Source: Xanthostigma xanthostigma (Eukaryota > Arthropoda > Insecta > Raphidioptera > Raphidiidae). From it: DNA of 64,000 bases. A model generated the notes under the pieces. The model was given only the letters and a program-made list of their open reading frames with translations, ran no database searches and was not told the origin of the DNA. Each line of letters starts with the position of its first letter. Position 1 is the first letter of the stretch. Both the position numbers and the translations under genes were made by a program. Location: assembly GCA_963575645.1 (NCBI GenBank), contig OY754472.1:5270001-5334000 (forward strand). Direction: 5' to 3'. Of this stretch, positions 1 to 10,471 are shown in pieces.

Positions 1-1
1 G

Positions 2-98
2 GAGACGCAGATATATTTTCGATACGCTTTGTTGCGTTCACTCACCGCACATTGACTAGATAAGCAATTATTCATATAGTTAATTAATAGATATATGG
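2..98. repeat. Interspersed repeat, copy 1 (pairs with 25618-25714)
   Basis: This roughly 97-bp segment, from GACGCAGATATATTTTCG to TTAATTAATAGATATATG, reappears with only a few changes at 25618-25714 in the same orientation. The window start cuts it, so its left boundary is unknown. It looks like the end of a transposable element of unidentified family. The second copy lies just beyond the flz stop codon. Confidence 0.7.
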
Positions 99-165
99 TT
101 ATTAGTAATACTAATCTATAAAATAGGAATAGAACTAATTCGCATATTGCTTCTAAAAAGCTTTA

Positions 166-1245
166 TACCATTCCAACCCACAAGTAGGGAATGGTACTAG
201 TTTTGGTCAAAAATCACATTTCAAAATTTTGCAATGTCTTTTCGTTTTGAGGTCCCCCGAATCCAAAAAACATATTTTTGTTTATCTGCAGTTAGTCTGT
301 GAGCACGATATACGGGTCAAACGAATAAACGGATTAAAACCAAATTTTAGGAGGATATTTGATACGTACATATAAAGAGCCTTATTGTTTTTGAGGAAAA
401 AGAGATATATGCAATAACGTTGTTTTTTAAATAATAATTGTATACTTTTCATTACGGTTTAATATTCTATTTATTTTTTAAAGAAAGTTTTGTTGAATTT
501 TTTTTTCTAAACTATATAGTTTTGGAAATATTTTGAAAATAAAAAAAATGAGCTGTTCTTTTGTTTTGTAGATCTGCCAGAAATAAACTAAATAAGCATG
601 GTTTGATTATTTTTTACATGACGTGGAACATATTATGTAGGTAATCATATAGCAACGAATAGCAAATACCTATCATATTTTAATCGCGTCACTTCGCGCG
701 ATATCAGAAATTTTATTCTCTTTATTATACCAAATCAACTGTCAATATTTTTGTAGTTGGAATGGTCCCGTCGCCCAATTAGGCTTTTGAAAAAAAAATA
801 ATTATCGATTTTTTTATTGTATTTTAAGACTTTATTATAAATAATATTGATAATCGATGCGAAAAACTTTTAAAAAACTTTTTTTAAATTAATTATAAGC
901 AATTTAAAAATTGATAAAATATTTAAAAAAATCACGTGACTGCAAACGCACTAAAATTATTGTTTTTGACAGTTGTGACGTCATAATGGTAAAATGTATA
1001 CACGCAGTATACTATCAATGGCTTCTACATGTGTATTGACTAAAACATTATGACGTCACATTATGTTCGGGAAATGTTCTCGGAACTGGGTACAAAATTT
1101 TATTTTTAATTTGTTATAACTTTTGAATTATAACGAAAATAAAAAAAGAAAAATAGTTTTGTTATAAAACTTATATACGATCTTTCCATTTATGACAAAA
1201 AAAAAATTTCATTCAAAAGCCCAATTGGCTGGATTTTTTTCCTTA
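166..1245 (+). repeat. Interspersed repeat family Z, split by a MITE
   Basis: The segment starts near ATTCCAACCCAC, runs to CCGTCGCCCAATT, and resumes after an inserted MITE with GGCTGGATTTTT. Related copies lie at 34885-35535 (+), 35905-36135 (+, partial), 4146-4265 and 4668-5010 (-, partial), with internal parts at 23570-23960. It has no long reading frame. It shares a module (GTCAAACG, then GGAGGATATTTGATA) with other elements here. The family name is not known to me. Confidence 0.7.
773..1219 (+). mobile_element. MITE family A, copy 1 (AATT target duplication)
   Basis: This is a non-coding element of about 450 bp with short inverted ends (RGGCTTTTGAA / TTCAAAAGCCY), flanked on both sides by AATT. 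It sits inside a family Z repeat. A second copy in opposite orientation is at 5846-6298. Each copy contains TGACGTCA twice, the palindromic binding site for CREB/ATF-type factors. No transposase is encoded, so it would depend on a transposase supplied elsewhere. Confidence 0.8.
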
Positions 1246-1654
1246 TAAAAACCTCTAATGCGTTCCTTATAGTACGCGTTCCATCCTAGCTTCACTGATG
1301 ATGTACCTATTATAAATAGGGACACTCTAACCTACATTTTATGATTAAATAAGTAAATTTGTGTTAAATTTTCCGTAAAACTTTTCTCGACTACATGTGT
1401 ACCTATATATGCATATATGTAAATACATTATAATATACCTAAGTACTCGTTCTCCGGCTTAAAATGTTACAACAGTCAACTCTAATCAAATTACATTTAA
1501 TAACCTAATCTAGGTTATTATGATGACACTTTCTGAAAATGTTTATGTTTAATTTCACTCACAATCTCTTTATAAACGTACAAAAGGCCTTTTAAAAAAT
1601 GTTGAGAAAATATCAACCGTGATTAACTCAAAAAGCAAAAAATATAGTATCATA
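1246..1654. other. No gene seen
   Basis: AT-rich sequence with short frames only. No recognisable coding, RNA or repeat signal was found. Confidence 0.5.
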
Positions 1655-1656
1655 AC

Positions 1657-2095
1657 AATCGAGGGCGTGGCGTAGTGGTGAGAGCTCTAGACTCCCATTC
1701 GGGAAGTACCGAGTTTGAATTCCGGCGGGTCAGACGTGGCCGGGACTTTTTCCTGCTGCCTCTCGCCGAGAAACGGTAATTCCTATAGCGGCCATCTTGC
1801 TGAGGTTTTCCATGGTTTCCCTCAATAATTCCAGATAAACATCGAGATGGTTCTTTATTTAAGGCCATGGCCGATTACCTGTCGAATTCTTATGCTCAAA
1901 ACTTGCCTACTTTATCCTAATGTCCTAAAATTCCTTCATTCACCCATTGCTATTAATTAAGTGGAAGTTGAAAAATGTATAAAATAACGGGAAGTGTGAT
2001 AGATGGAAAATAATAATGGTGCGAATGGCGTCTGTTATCATACAAAGTCACAAAACGGACGTTAAACACTTTATCATTATTATTATTATATTTCA
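1657..2095 (+). mobile_element. tRNA-derived SINE, near full length
   Basis: The head carries a polymerase III A box (TGGCGTAGTGG) and a B box (GAGTTTGAATTCC) at tRNA-like spacing. A non-tRNA body follows and the element ends in an ATT-rich tail. The 3' two thirds recur at 22436-22655 as a 5'-truncated copy with the same order of motifs (ATTCCTTCATTC, ATAACGGGAAGTGT, GCGAATGGCGTCTGTTAT). A small minus-strand frame over the head is not a gene. Confidence 0.8.
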
Positions 2096-2827
2096 AAACA
2101 CAAACATATCTGTTTTGTGTCGAGAAAGCACTTCAATTTTTGATATCAGAAAATAACTTTATTTCAACTCAAAGAATGAATATTAACTAAAAATATTTAA
2201 TAATTCAACAAAATTGTAAGTATATGTATTTTATGTAACAGAAAATAATTCCATAATGAAAATAAGTAATTATTATCTATAAAATAACAATTAGGCGAAT
2301 TCACACTAAACAATACCTAGTGAGAAAAATGCCGATTTTTAGACGTTAATATCTCAATAACCGTTTGAGCTGTATTTATTAAATTTGGGGTTCTAGTTAA
2401 TCTATGGGTTTTAATAAATAAACCAAATTTAATGAGTTTATGTTAAATAGATTTTGAGTTAGTATAAGGAATCAAAAGTGGCTCCAAATGGTTCGTGTGA
2501 TATTAACAAACGGCTGCTGCTTTCTTTTTCTTTGTTGAACTTGGCTTAATGAATTACGATTCAAATTTCGACAACTGGGCGACGACTAGTATTAATATCT
2601 AATAAATAATAATTATACTTCGGATAACCACTGTTGGATATTTGTACAGTTAGATTTTACAATAAAACATTACGTAGTGATCAATTTACACAAAACAGCG
2701 GTCAAGAGACATATGATAGTCTCTAGTGACTTATGTAAGTAGCTTCTAACCTGGATATTTGACCTTTGCGTATTCTTTGTATTTCGAATTGCATAACCTC
2801 AAAACATCAAAATATTATATTATTGAA
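2096..2827. other. No gene seen
   Basis: AT-rich, with no coding or repeat structure that can be supported. Confidence 0.5.
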
Positions 2828-2869
2828 GGTACGGCGAGATATGGACGTATAAATATCTCGCCGTACCGG
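2828..2869. repeat. Short perfect hairpin
   Basis: Arms GGTACGGCGAGATAT and ATATCTCGCCGTACC are separated by a loop of about 10 nt. This is probably a remnant of a small foldback element. Confidence 0.7.
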
Positions 2870-2927
2870 AATTCTTTAAACGGCTTTTCTCTGAAACGGC
2901 CTTTTAATTTTATAACTCAGTTTCGAT

Positions 2928-3128
2928 ATAATAGTGCTAACACACGGTCGAACTTGGTCCGGTCCGACAACGGACATGGTACGGCGGATCTTGCAACAGA
3001 CAACCGAATCTGTTCCCATCGAACCGGGCGGACACGCAGACTACTGTACAGACGAACAGATTTGGTACGGAGCGGATCAGATCCGCTGTCCGCTTCGAAC
3101 CAAGTTCGACCGTCTGTTAGTACTATAA
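2928..3128. mobile_element. MITE family P, copy 1
   Basis: This GC-richer element of about 200 bp has inverted ends of about 30 bp, with AGTGCTAACACACGGTCGAA on the left matching the reverse complement of the right end, through GGTCGAACTTGGT. A diverged relative lies at 53330-53500, right in front of a splice acceptor of the second host gene. Open frames over it are non-coding by-products of its base composition. Confidence 0.75.
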
Positions 3129-3261
3129 TGACCCAAGAAGGTTCGATATATACGGCCAAGAAAAATTATATAGGTAATGGTGTCATCATTCATCTTCATT
3201 TTTCAATTTTTAAATACGAATTAGAAATTAATTATTAATTATTTTTATATTTTTTTAGATC

Positions 3262-3400
3262 AGTTCTGAAGAAAGTCCAAATCCGGACCGAAACGTCAAT
3301 ATATTAATTATTATTTTTTGTTAATATATTTGTCTGAAAAATTGGTCGATAATTTTATTTATTGAAGAATTCTAATCAGACGTCAATCAAAGATTTGAAT
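3262..3400. repeat. Repeat family W, copy 1
   Basis: Contains AATTGGTCGATAATTTTATT followed by a TTGAAGAATTCTAATCAGACG stretch. The same core recurs at 53072-53205, 55762-55833 and 60491-60590. In the latter copies the core is arranged as an inverted repeat, so W is probably a small foldback element. Confidence 0.65.
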
Positions 3401-3599
3401 AAGCATCTTTTGTCTGATTTTTTTTAGTTTTTTTGCAAATCGCTGACCGTGATTTTTTTTAATGAGCGCTTTGGTAAAAAACTACGAGCCAAATTAAAGA
3501 GAATTAGTTCAAACAAAAAATGTCAACAATTTTGAAACTCATTAGGTGGCTCCACGTCGAGAAAAGAGTAACTGTACGCGCCATATAATGCACGGAACG

Positions 3600-3660
3600 C
3601 ATCCCTGTATTGTGTCAATCGCGTGCGAAGTCGCGGGTAACGGCTAGCACACTAATAAAA
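3600..3660. repeat. LINE tail fragment (RTE-like)
   Basis: The string AATCGCGTGCGAAGTCGCGG, with GGCTAGCAC, matches in type the fragments near 41700 (AATCGCGTGCGGGGCGGCGG) and 52206 (reverse, ACCCGCGGCTCCGCACGCG). Such pieces are typical of 3' ends of insect non-LTR elements. Confidence 0.45.
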
Positions 3661-3779
3661 TGACCGGAACCGCGGTCCCCTGAAGTACTTACACGTACTT
3701 CTACTGTTTTTTTGTTTTATTAAAATCAATCATTGGATTAGAGTTTATTATTTACGTACAGCATTCGTAGAACAAGAGC

Positions 3780-4110
3780 TCTTTGACCCGTTAACACACA
3801 TGCATCGCGATGGCACGCACACAGTACACCAACACACACACATATGCACTCGTGAGACGTCACACAGATGCGCTGCGCCACCGCCGGCCGGTCCGGTCTT
3901 CAGACGATCGGTCGAGCCACCGTAAAGTTGTTATCATAACGGTCAGCGAGCGGTCGAGACTCGGCCCCTGATGCGATCCGCGTGAGAGACAGTCTCGTTG
4001 CTTGTGATGCTGTCGTCGCCCGGGGGACAAACCGCGCCATTAAAGGAATTATATATTATGACTTATGAGACCGGCGTTGCAGGCTGTGCTCAGTGAGAAA
4101 AGTATCTACG
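3780..4110 (+). promoter_or_regulatory. Candidate promoter / 5' exon region of flz
   Basis: This island is clearly GC-richer than its surroundings (GCGCCACCGCCGGCCGGTCC and following). It has no match elsewhere in the window and lies 4 kb upstream of the first flz exon I can identify. Such unique GC-rich patches in an AT-rich genome often mark first exons or promoters. Initiator-like TCAG motifs are present, but no TATA box or convincing donor/start combination can be fixed. The assignment to flz is inference only. Confidence 0.25.
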
Positions 4111-4145
4111 GAAGCAACTATCATGGCATACTATGGCGTGTACAC

Positions 4146-4265
4146 ATGCCACAAAAATGTTCATATTACAGACAAAATTCTAGCCAATTGGGCGACGCGA
4201 GCATTCCAACTTCAAAATGTTGACATTTTATGTGGTATAATAAAGAAAATTTTATACGAATTTAT
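4146..4265 (-). repeat. Family Z end fragment
   Basis: Reverse-orientation piece with CCAATTGGGCGACG and CATTCCAACTTCAAAATG, the inverted version of the Z right end. Confidence 0.6.
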
Positions 4266-4667
4266 AGAGAATTTATAGAGAAAAAACGGAGAAAAACAGT
4301 TACCCAAAAAATGCATGTTAAGTAGCACCTACAAAAAAAATATACCTCAGCAGTTTCCAATAGTACATCTCGAGCTGAACAAATCTAGTAGGATACACGA
4401 AGTATTCCCTGTTACCACTTTCGGCGAACGCACTGTATAAATAGATAGATAGATATTTGTTTGGTCAGTTGAGACATTACATCTATTTGACACGTCAACG
4501 AAATACAAAATAAAATTATAAAGCTATCAGCAACAAAAAAAATCATTAATACTATAAAAGGTCCGTTCTACTAAAAATTGTTTAATATTTTTCTTAAAAA
4601 GTGAAAAAGTATTGTTTTTCAGCCTTTCATATATTAGATATCGTGTCCATCGTCATAATAATAATAA

Positions 4668-5010
4668 GAAAAATTCCAGCCAATTGGGCGACGGGACCAT
4701 TCCAACTTCAAAACGTTGACATTTGATGTGGTATAATAAAGAAAATAAATTTTCTGATATCGCGTGAGGTGACGCGGGTAGTGGCTAGTATTCAATATGA
4801 TATTTGCTATTAGTTGCCATGGTTACCTACATAATATGTTCCGCGTCATGTAAAAATTATTCAAAGCATGCTTAACTAGTTTATTTCTGGCAGATCTACA
4901 AATTACAAAACAAAAGACAGCAGGCTGATTTTTTTTATTTTCAAAATATTTCCGAAACTATAAAGTTTAGAAAGAAAAGTTTTAATGAAACTTTAAAAAA
5001 ACAAGAATAC
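4668..5010 (-). repeat. Family Z partial copy
   Basis: Reverse-orientation copy beginning CCAGCCAATTGGGCGACGGG and running through the internal Z block (ACATAATATGTTCCGCGTCATG). It shows the same order of motifs as the copy at 166-772. Confidence 0.65.
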
Positions 5011-5845
5011 TCACGAAGGAAGGTGTCAAGCAAAATATTAATTCCCAAACCAATTTTACAATTTTTTTTCAAGAAGTATTTCTAAATTTTATTTTTTAGC
5101 CAGGTATTCGTATTATTTTCGTATTATTATGTTCCTGGGGGCGTAATTATCCCCTTTACCGCTCCCCCATCTAGACCCTTGTAAATAACCCATAAATATG
5201 TCATACGAATTACAACGAAACTCATCATATGTGTTCCGAACACGCGCTTCGTCGGTTTTTATAAAATTCCCTCACTGATAATAATTTATTTGTCCCCAAC
5301 TTCGCCTGTTTATAATTAAAATAAATATAGGTACCTGGAGCAATGTATTATCTTTTAAAGGAACTTTATAATTAATTTAAATATAAGCTTAATGTAAATT
5401 ATTTAATTTGCATACTAAAACAAGGGACATTATTAATTATCTTTTTTTTGTTTTTTTATCTAAATATTATTTGTAAAAAACTGAGTCAAGTTTATGTACG
5501 TAATTTACTAATTACACTAGAACACTGTGCACAGATTATATAACATAACGCTCGTTTTCTAACCTCAAAAACACCTCGCAAAAATTCAGAAATCTTCGAT
5601 TCAAATGACAAACAAAAAAAAAGTGTGAACTCAGATAAGTTCACAGGGAAAGTGACACTTCTTTAGAGTTATTCATATAATAAGAGAATATTTAATTTTA
5701 GAATAGTATCTACACATTTGTTAAGATCAGAGATTGCTTTGCCCTCTATTCAGAGATTTACCACTGTGGACGTATACAGTAACAAATAATTTGACAATTT
5801 AGTAATGTTAGACAAAGTTTTTAAAACCGATTAAGCCACTACTTA
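5011..5845. other. No gene seen
   Basis: AT-rich intergenic or 5'-intronic sequence. No supported feature. Confidence 0.5.
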
Positions 5846-6298
5846 ATTGGGCTTTTGAATGAAATTTTTTTTTGTCATAAATGGAAAGATCGTATTTATG
5901 TTTTATAACAAAACTATTTTTCTTTTTTTTATTTTCGTTATAATTCAAAAGTTATATCAAATTAAAAATACATTTTTGTACCCAGTACCGAGAACGCGCC
6001 GACATTTTCCGAACATAATGTGACGTCATAATGTTTTAGTTAATACACATGTAGAAGCCATTGATAGTATACTGCGTATATACATTTTAGCATTATGACG
6101 TCACAACTGTCAAAAACAATTTTAGTGCGTTTGCAGTCACGTGCTTTTTTTAAATATTTGATCGATTTTAAATTGCTTATAATTAATTTAAAAAAAGTTT
6201 TTTGAAAGTTTTTCGCATCGATTATCAATATTATTTATAATAAAGTTTTAAAATACAATAAAAAAATCGATAATTATTTTTTTTTCAAAAGCCTAATT
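5846..6298 (-). mobile_element. MITE family A, copy 2
   Basis: Opposite-orientation copy of the element at 773-1219. It starts GGGCTTTTGAATG, ends TTCAAAAGCCT and is flanked by AATT on both sides, which defines the 4-bp target duplication. Two TGACGTCA sites are kept. Confidence 0.8.
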
Positions 6299-6836
6299 CA
6301 AAATGGAGGTTTATTTGAACATTTGCTTTAATAAATTGCTCATTACCTGTAGGTACCTACGTCGGATGAAAAAATCGTAAAGAACTTTTCTCAGAATTGT
6401 ATATTCTCTGTCCAATCCATTAATCCCGTGCGGTACTTACCGGACATCCTGTATACTCATCAACCTACAATCATTCTTTCTGGGGAAGATGACTGACATC
6501 CAAGAGCAAGACACGAGAAGGACATGAAAGAGAATTAGTTCTATCATAATCATCTGTTGTTCAGTCAGTACGTGATATCAAAGACTGAAATATTTGCTGA
6601 AATAATTAACAATAACTACAATAGAAACCGAAATCACAGTTTCACGGTTTAATGTTTAATTATGTTTCCCCAAATGTTTTGATAATGGGATTATTATAAC
6701 ATTTGAATAAATACGGATACAGCGGTAAATCTAGCAACTGTTTAAATAGCCGTGTATGAATAAACCGAGCTCAAAATATTATCGATACAGCTGGTCCCAA
6801 ACTTGCTATTCGCTTTTATTTTGTTTCTGTCTGCAC
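6299..6836. other. No gene seen
   Basis: AT-rich sequence without supported features. Confidence 0.45.
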
Positions 6837-7464
6837 TTAAGGAGGTTGATGCGTTACAGACCCAATCAAAAGTAAGTTGAATTCTAAATGGGAATTTTTC
6901 CATAATAAATTTTTACAAAAGGGTATAAGTCGATGATACCAATAAATTATTGTCATAAAGGCATCCTAAATAAATAATTTTTTTAAATATTATTATTTAT
7001 TTCAGTATTTTACTTAATGGACTAACTTCTGAATTTTTTGTACAAAGTTAGGTTAGAAAAAATAAATTTATGTAAATATCTGTATTTTTTGAAGTAAATA
7101 ATTAAAAAAAGAAATTAGAAGTAATAAAAATTAAAATTCAATCATTAAAAAGTTGAAAATTCAGTTAAAATTGTTGAAATTGTCAAGAATAAAAGTTCAT
7201 AATTGAAAAGTGCTAAGGTTTAATAATTTTTTTTTTATTGATTAAAAGTCTCCTAATAAAATTGGAAAAAATATTAAAATATGCGTAAGACATCGATGTT
7301 TTACCCAGTTAGTTTTCGGAACTGCTGACATTATTTGTTTATATGCAAAAAATTAAAATATACCGTTTGCATGCTAGGTTGACATATTTTCCATAAGACT
7401 ACATGTAAATGTTTTTTTTTTTTAATTTCTGACTTTATAAATCTCCTAATGATTTTGGATTTTT

Positions 7465-8076
7465 GACGTGATAACGTCTTATAAATTGATGAATCACCAA
7501 TCTTATAAATTGATAAAACACCGGCTGCATGCACGAAAAAGTGTAACGTTCCTAACGGTCGTAACGTTCGTAACGTTCCTAACGTTCGTAACGTTCCTAG
7601 CGGTCGTAACGTTCCGCCTGACCCTGTGCGTGCTTTTCTCGAAAATGGCCCTAACGATTTGGATGAAATTTACTGAAAAGGGATTTTGGGGGGCAAAAAA
7701 TCGTTTTAGCTAGGTCTCATCTCTCGAGAAAATCGTTTTCTTACAAATTTTATCATTATAAAAATCAATTTTTTGACGTATGAAAATACTTAAATATTGT
7801 AAGTAGGTTTTGGAATTTTATATAAACAGTGAAACAATTGTTTTATAAATATTATAACAGCTAATCTTTGAGACTTAAAATAAATACGAAAGAAAGAAAG
7901 TTAAAAAAAACAATTATATTATATGGTGAGTAATTTAAATAAATAAAATTAACCTAAATTTGAAGCGAAAGATGCAATATCATAGATTCGAATTATTATA
8001 TAAATTTAGGTTATGTATTACGGAATACGTTATCACGTAAAACTATCGTCCGTAAACCGACTTTACAGACAACCAA
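7465..8076 (-). mobile_element. Repeat family X, copy 1 (nested)
   Basis: Inserted in an A/T run of the piggyBac-type MITE. Its ends match the copies at 16655-16903 and 48136-48819: one end reads GACGTGATAACGTCTTATAA, the other is the reverse of TTGGTTGTCTGTAAAGTCGG. Inside is an array built from CGTAACGTTC units (about 7545-7615). No coding capacity is seen. Confidence 0.7.
7545..7617. repeat. Short tandem array (GTAACGTT units)
   Basis: Alternating TAACGTTC and TAACGGTC/TAGCGGTC units repeat about eight times. Related but rearranged units (GCGTTACGCGTTACGAACG) sit in the family X copy at 48710-48750, so the array varies between copies. Confidence 0.7.
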
Positions 8077-8248
8077 TTTTTTTACAGAAAATTGTGTCAT
8101 GAAGAAATCTATTAAAAAAACTTTTTGTCAGATTTTTTTCATTATCTTCGTAAAACGGCTCAACCTCCTTAAGAGTGCAAAATGATTTTATACGTGTTCT
8201 TTCAACACACCTAACTATGTATTTATTATATTATTATTCTTGTTTCAG

Positions 8249-10471
8249 AATCTCGGAAACTATTCGGAGGCTATCGCATAACACCGCATTTCTGCAAGGC
8301 AACTCGATCGGTTCCCAACGTTCTACCCGGTCCCAACATTTGTATGTTCAATCACGAGTGTCTGCAACGCAACGGTCACGTGGTAGGCGCATGCATGGAC
8401 GGCTTCCTATTCGGCGCATGCTGTCAACTTCCGGCCGACCAAGCTCCAACAACCGCCAGCCACCATCTGGAAGACAACATGGCCGCCACCGAAAGTCATA
8501 ACAATAACATAGAACTAAGCACAACGAAAGTAGACTTTACGACGCCTACTTTATTCGCGAGTAGCATATCAAAAATCACTGAGAGTTTGTTACCGAAACC
8601 CAGTCCCGTACTCGACACGGTTTCAGAAGATGCCGTCGTTCAAGTGTCCAGTGTGGTACCCGATTTATTTAAAACGAACAGTTCGATTACGTACACGAAC
8701 TCGGCTGAAACTGTTTTATTGCATTCGAATGGAACACAAGTCAACGATTTTATCACCCCAGAAGATTTCAAAACAGGTTCGCAAGTCGGTGAGGAGACAG
8801 ACCGAACAAGTACACTTCGAATCGAATCGAGTACAAGACCTTTTTACTACCACTCATCTAGTTTGTTCACCGAAAAACCAATTGTTCAAATATCCGTAGC
8901 TAATTCAGAGTATCATCGGCCAAACGATGCTGATAAATATGTCCTTGTGCCGACGATATCGAAACCAGATTCATCGGTACAAGATTCTCCACCGGAAATG
9001 GACTCTATTGTTGACATAATTCAAATGTTGAACGTTTCCGCGTCCCGTCCTACAATTGTTGACAACAAATACAGTGAAACGACATCCATTGAAAACAAAC
9101 AGTCGACACCTAGCTACTATTATTCTTCGAAAAAACCGATTTCTTCTTCAAAGAAACCGCCTTCCACATCTTACATTTACAGTTCGTCATCATCAAAAAG
9201 ACCCACGACTCCAAAACCATCCACGACTTACATATACGGTCAGAAACGACCTTCGACTGGAAAACCTTCGTACGTTTCGAGTACATCAGTGCCTCTTCGC
9301 CCAACAATTTTAATCCAAACGTCGTCAACAAAGAAACCGCCATCTACGTCTTATATCTACGGTTCTACCAAACGTCCGTCATTATCGACATTCGTACCAT
9401 CATCAATAGGTACAACGACAACTAAGAAACCGCCTTCAACGTCGTACGTTTTCAGTACGAAACCAATAAAACCGCGCCCAACAACAAACGGTTATCCTTC
9501 TTCAACGTCGACATACGTTTATACGCCCGTCTCATCAACGACTTACGCACCGCCACCTGGCTTCAATGTAGAATCGAACGAGATACATTACTCGCCGTAT
9601 CCGACTCAACAAAGACCCGGCCAAAGCTCCCCACCCACTGTTATAGTGCTAGGCCCCATCGCCGCCAATCAAAACGGAGATCAAACCAAACGGCCTCAAG
9701 TAACCATTAATCACGTGGTACAATCCAGCAGTTCTTTGCAGTACGGACAGTCGACAGAAAGACCTACAGCTCCGACTGTGTTGATAACGCCTAAGCCGAC
9801 AACAAATCTAAGTCCGTGGACCCAGAGACCCGTTCTGGTCACGAGACCCGTAACACAGTTTACGAGACCCACTTACGCGTCCTTGGAATCGACGGATTAC
9901 GAGTCTGCGCAAATAATCGACTACACCCCGTCGTCACCAAACGATTTTGCCAATTTCCCGCCGGTAAGAAATCCGAACTTGAATATGTCGAATCCTACGT
10001 TCGACATGAGCGACGACACAACGCCGCCATTTATCGAAGACCAAATTTTGGACGAGAAAGTAGAAGGGTTTGTGAACAAAATTATTGAAAGTCTTCAGGG
10101 ACCGTTCGATGAATTGAAAGATATTGTACTGACAAACAAAACAATAACGACAACGAAAAAACCGTCGACTGTGATTAAGAGGCCTACTTCGACCAAAAAG
10201 CCGGCTACGACAACAAAGAAACCGCTTCGCGTTACTACGACTACAACTAGAAGACCGCCGACTCGTAGACCTACGAGCACACGAAGACCTGCCACAAGTG
10301 GCGTTACTACGAGAAGACCGACTACCAGTGGCATAACAACAAGAAGACCTACGACCAGTGGTGCTACAACAAAAAAACCAAAACCAACCCGTAAACCAAC
10401 CACGACTACGGTCTCTTATATTGAAGTTGATCAAGCTACAGAGGTTTTCGAACCACCAGACTTCAAGAAAC
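8249..10471 (+). CDS. flz: flz exon with cysteine knot and Thr/Pro-rich linker
   Basis: Follows the acceptor TTGTTTCAG and ends at the donor C|GTAAGT. Reading opens with SRKLFGGYRITPHFCKATRS, and six cysteines follow within about 65 residues (FC, NIC, HEC, GAC, GACC), a clip-like disulfide knot. The next 650 residues are low complexity: three or four PSTSYIY-type repeats near 9120-9450, and TTRRPTTSG repeats near 10290-10370. They are rich in Thr/Ser and probably O-glycosylated. A short acidic, helix-like stretch (about 9900-10130, ending in IIESLQGPFDELKDI) breaks the linker. An internal ATG at 8344 is not the true start, because conserved residues precede it in frame. Confidence 0.9.

Larger units (their letters stand above)
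6841..8168 (+). mobile_element. piggyBac-type TTAA MITE, copy 1, with nested element
   Basis: Flanked by TTAA at 6837-6840 and 8169-8172, with inverted ends GGAGGTTGATG / CTCAACCTCC. A TTAA target site is the hallmark of the piggyBac superfamily. Without the inserted element at about 7465-8076 its length is about 700 bp, close to the 671-bp copy at 54681-55351, which lies in opposite orientation. No transposase is encoded. Its right end is only 80 bp from the first recognised flz exon. Confidence 0.8.

Noticed and set aside
2759-3238. 159-codon plus-strand frame
   Set aside because: It spans a hairpin and a MITE with inverted ends, and no domain or codon bias supports it.
8344-8346. ATG at 8344 as the start of a 722-codon protein
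   Set aside because: The 31 codons before it are in frame, conserved in filzig (SRKLFGGYRITPHFCKA) and preceded by a good acceptor, so 8344 is internal to an exon.
9110-10434. Long minus-strand frames opposite the flz linker exon
   Set aside because: They are shadows of the Thr/Pro-rich codons on the plus strand and show no domain.
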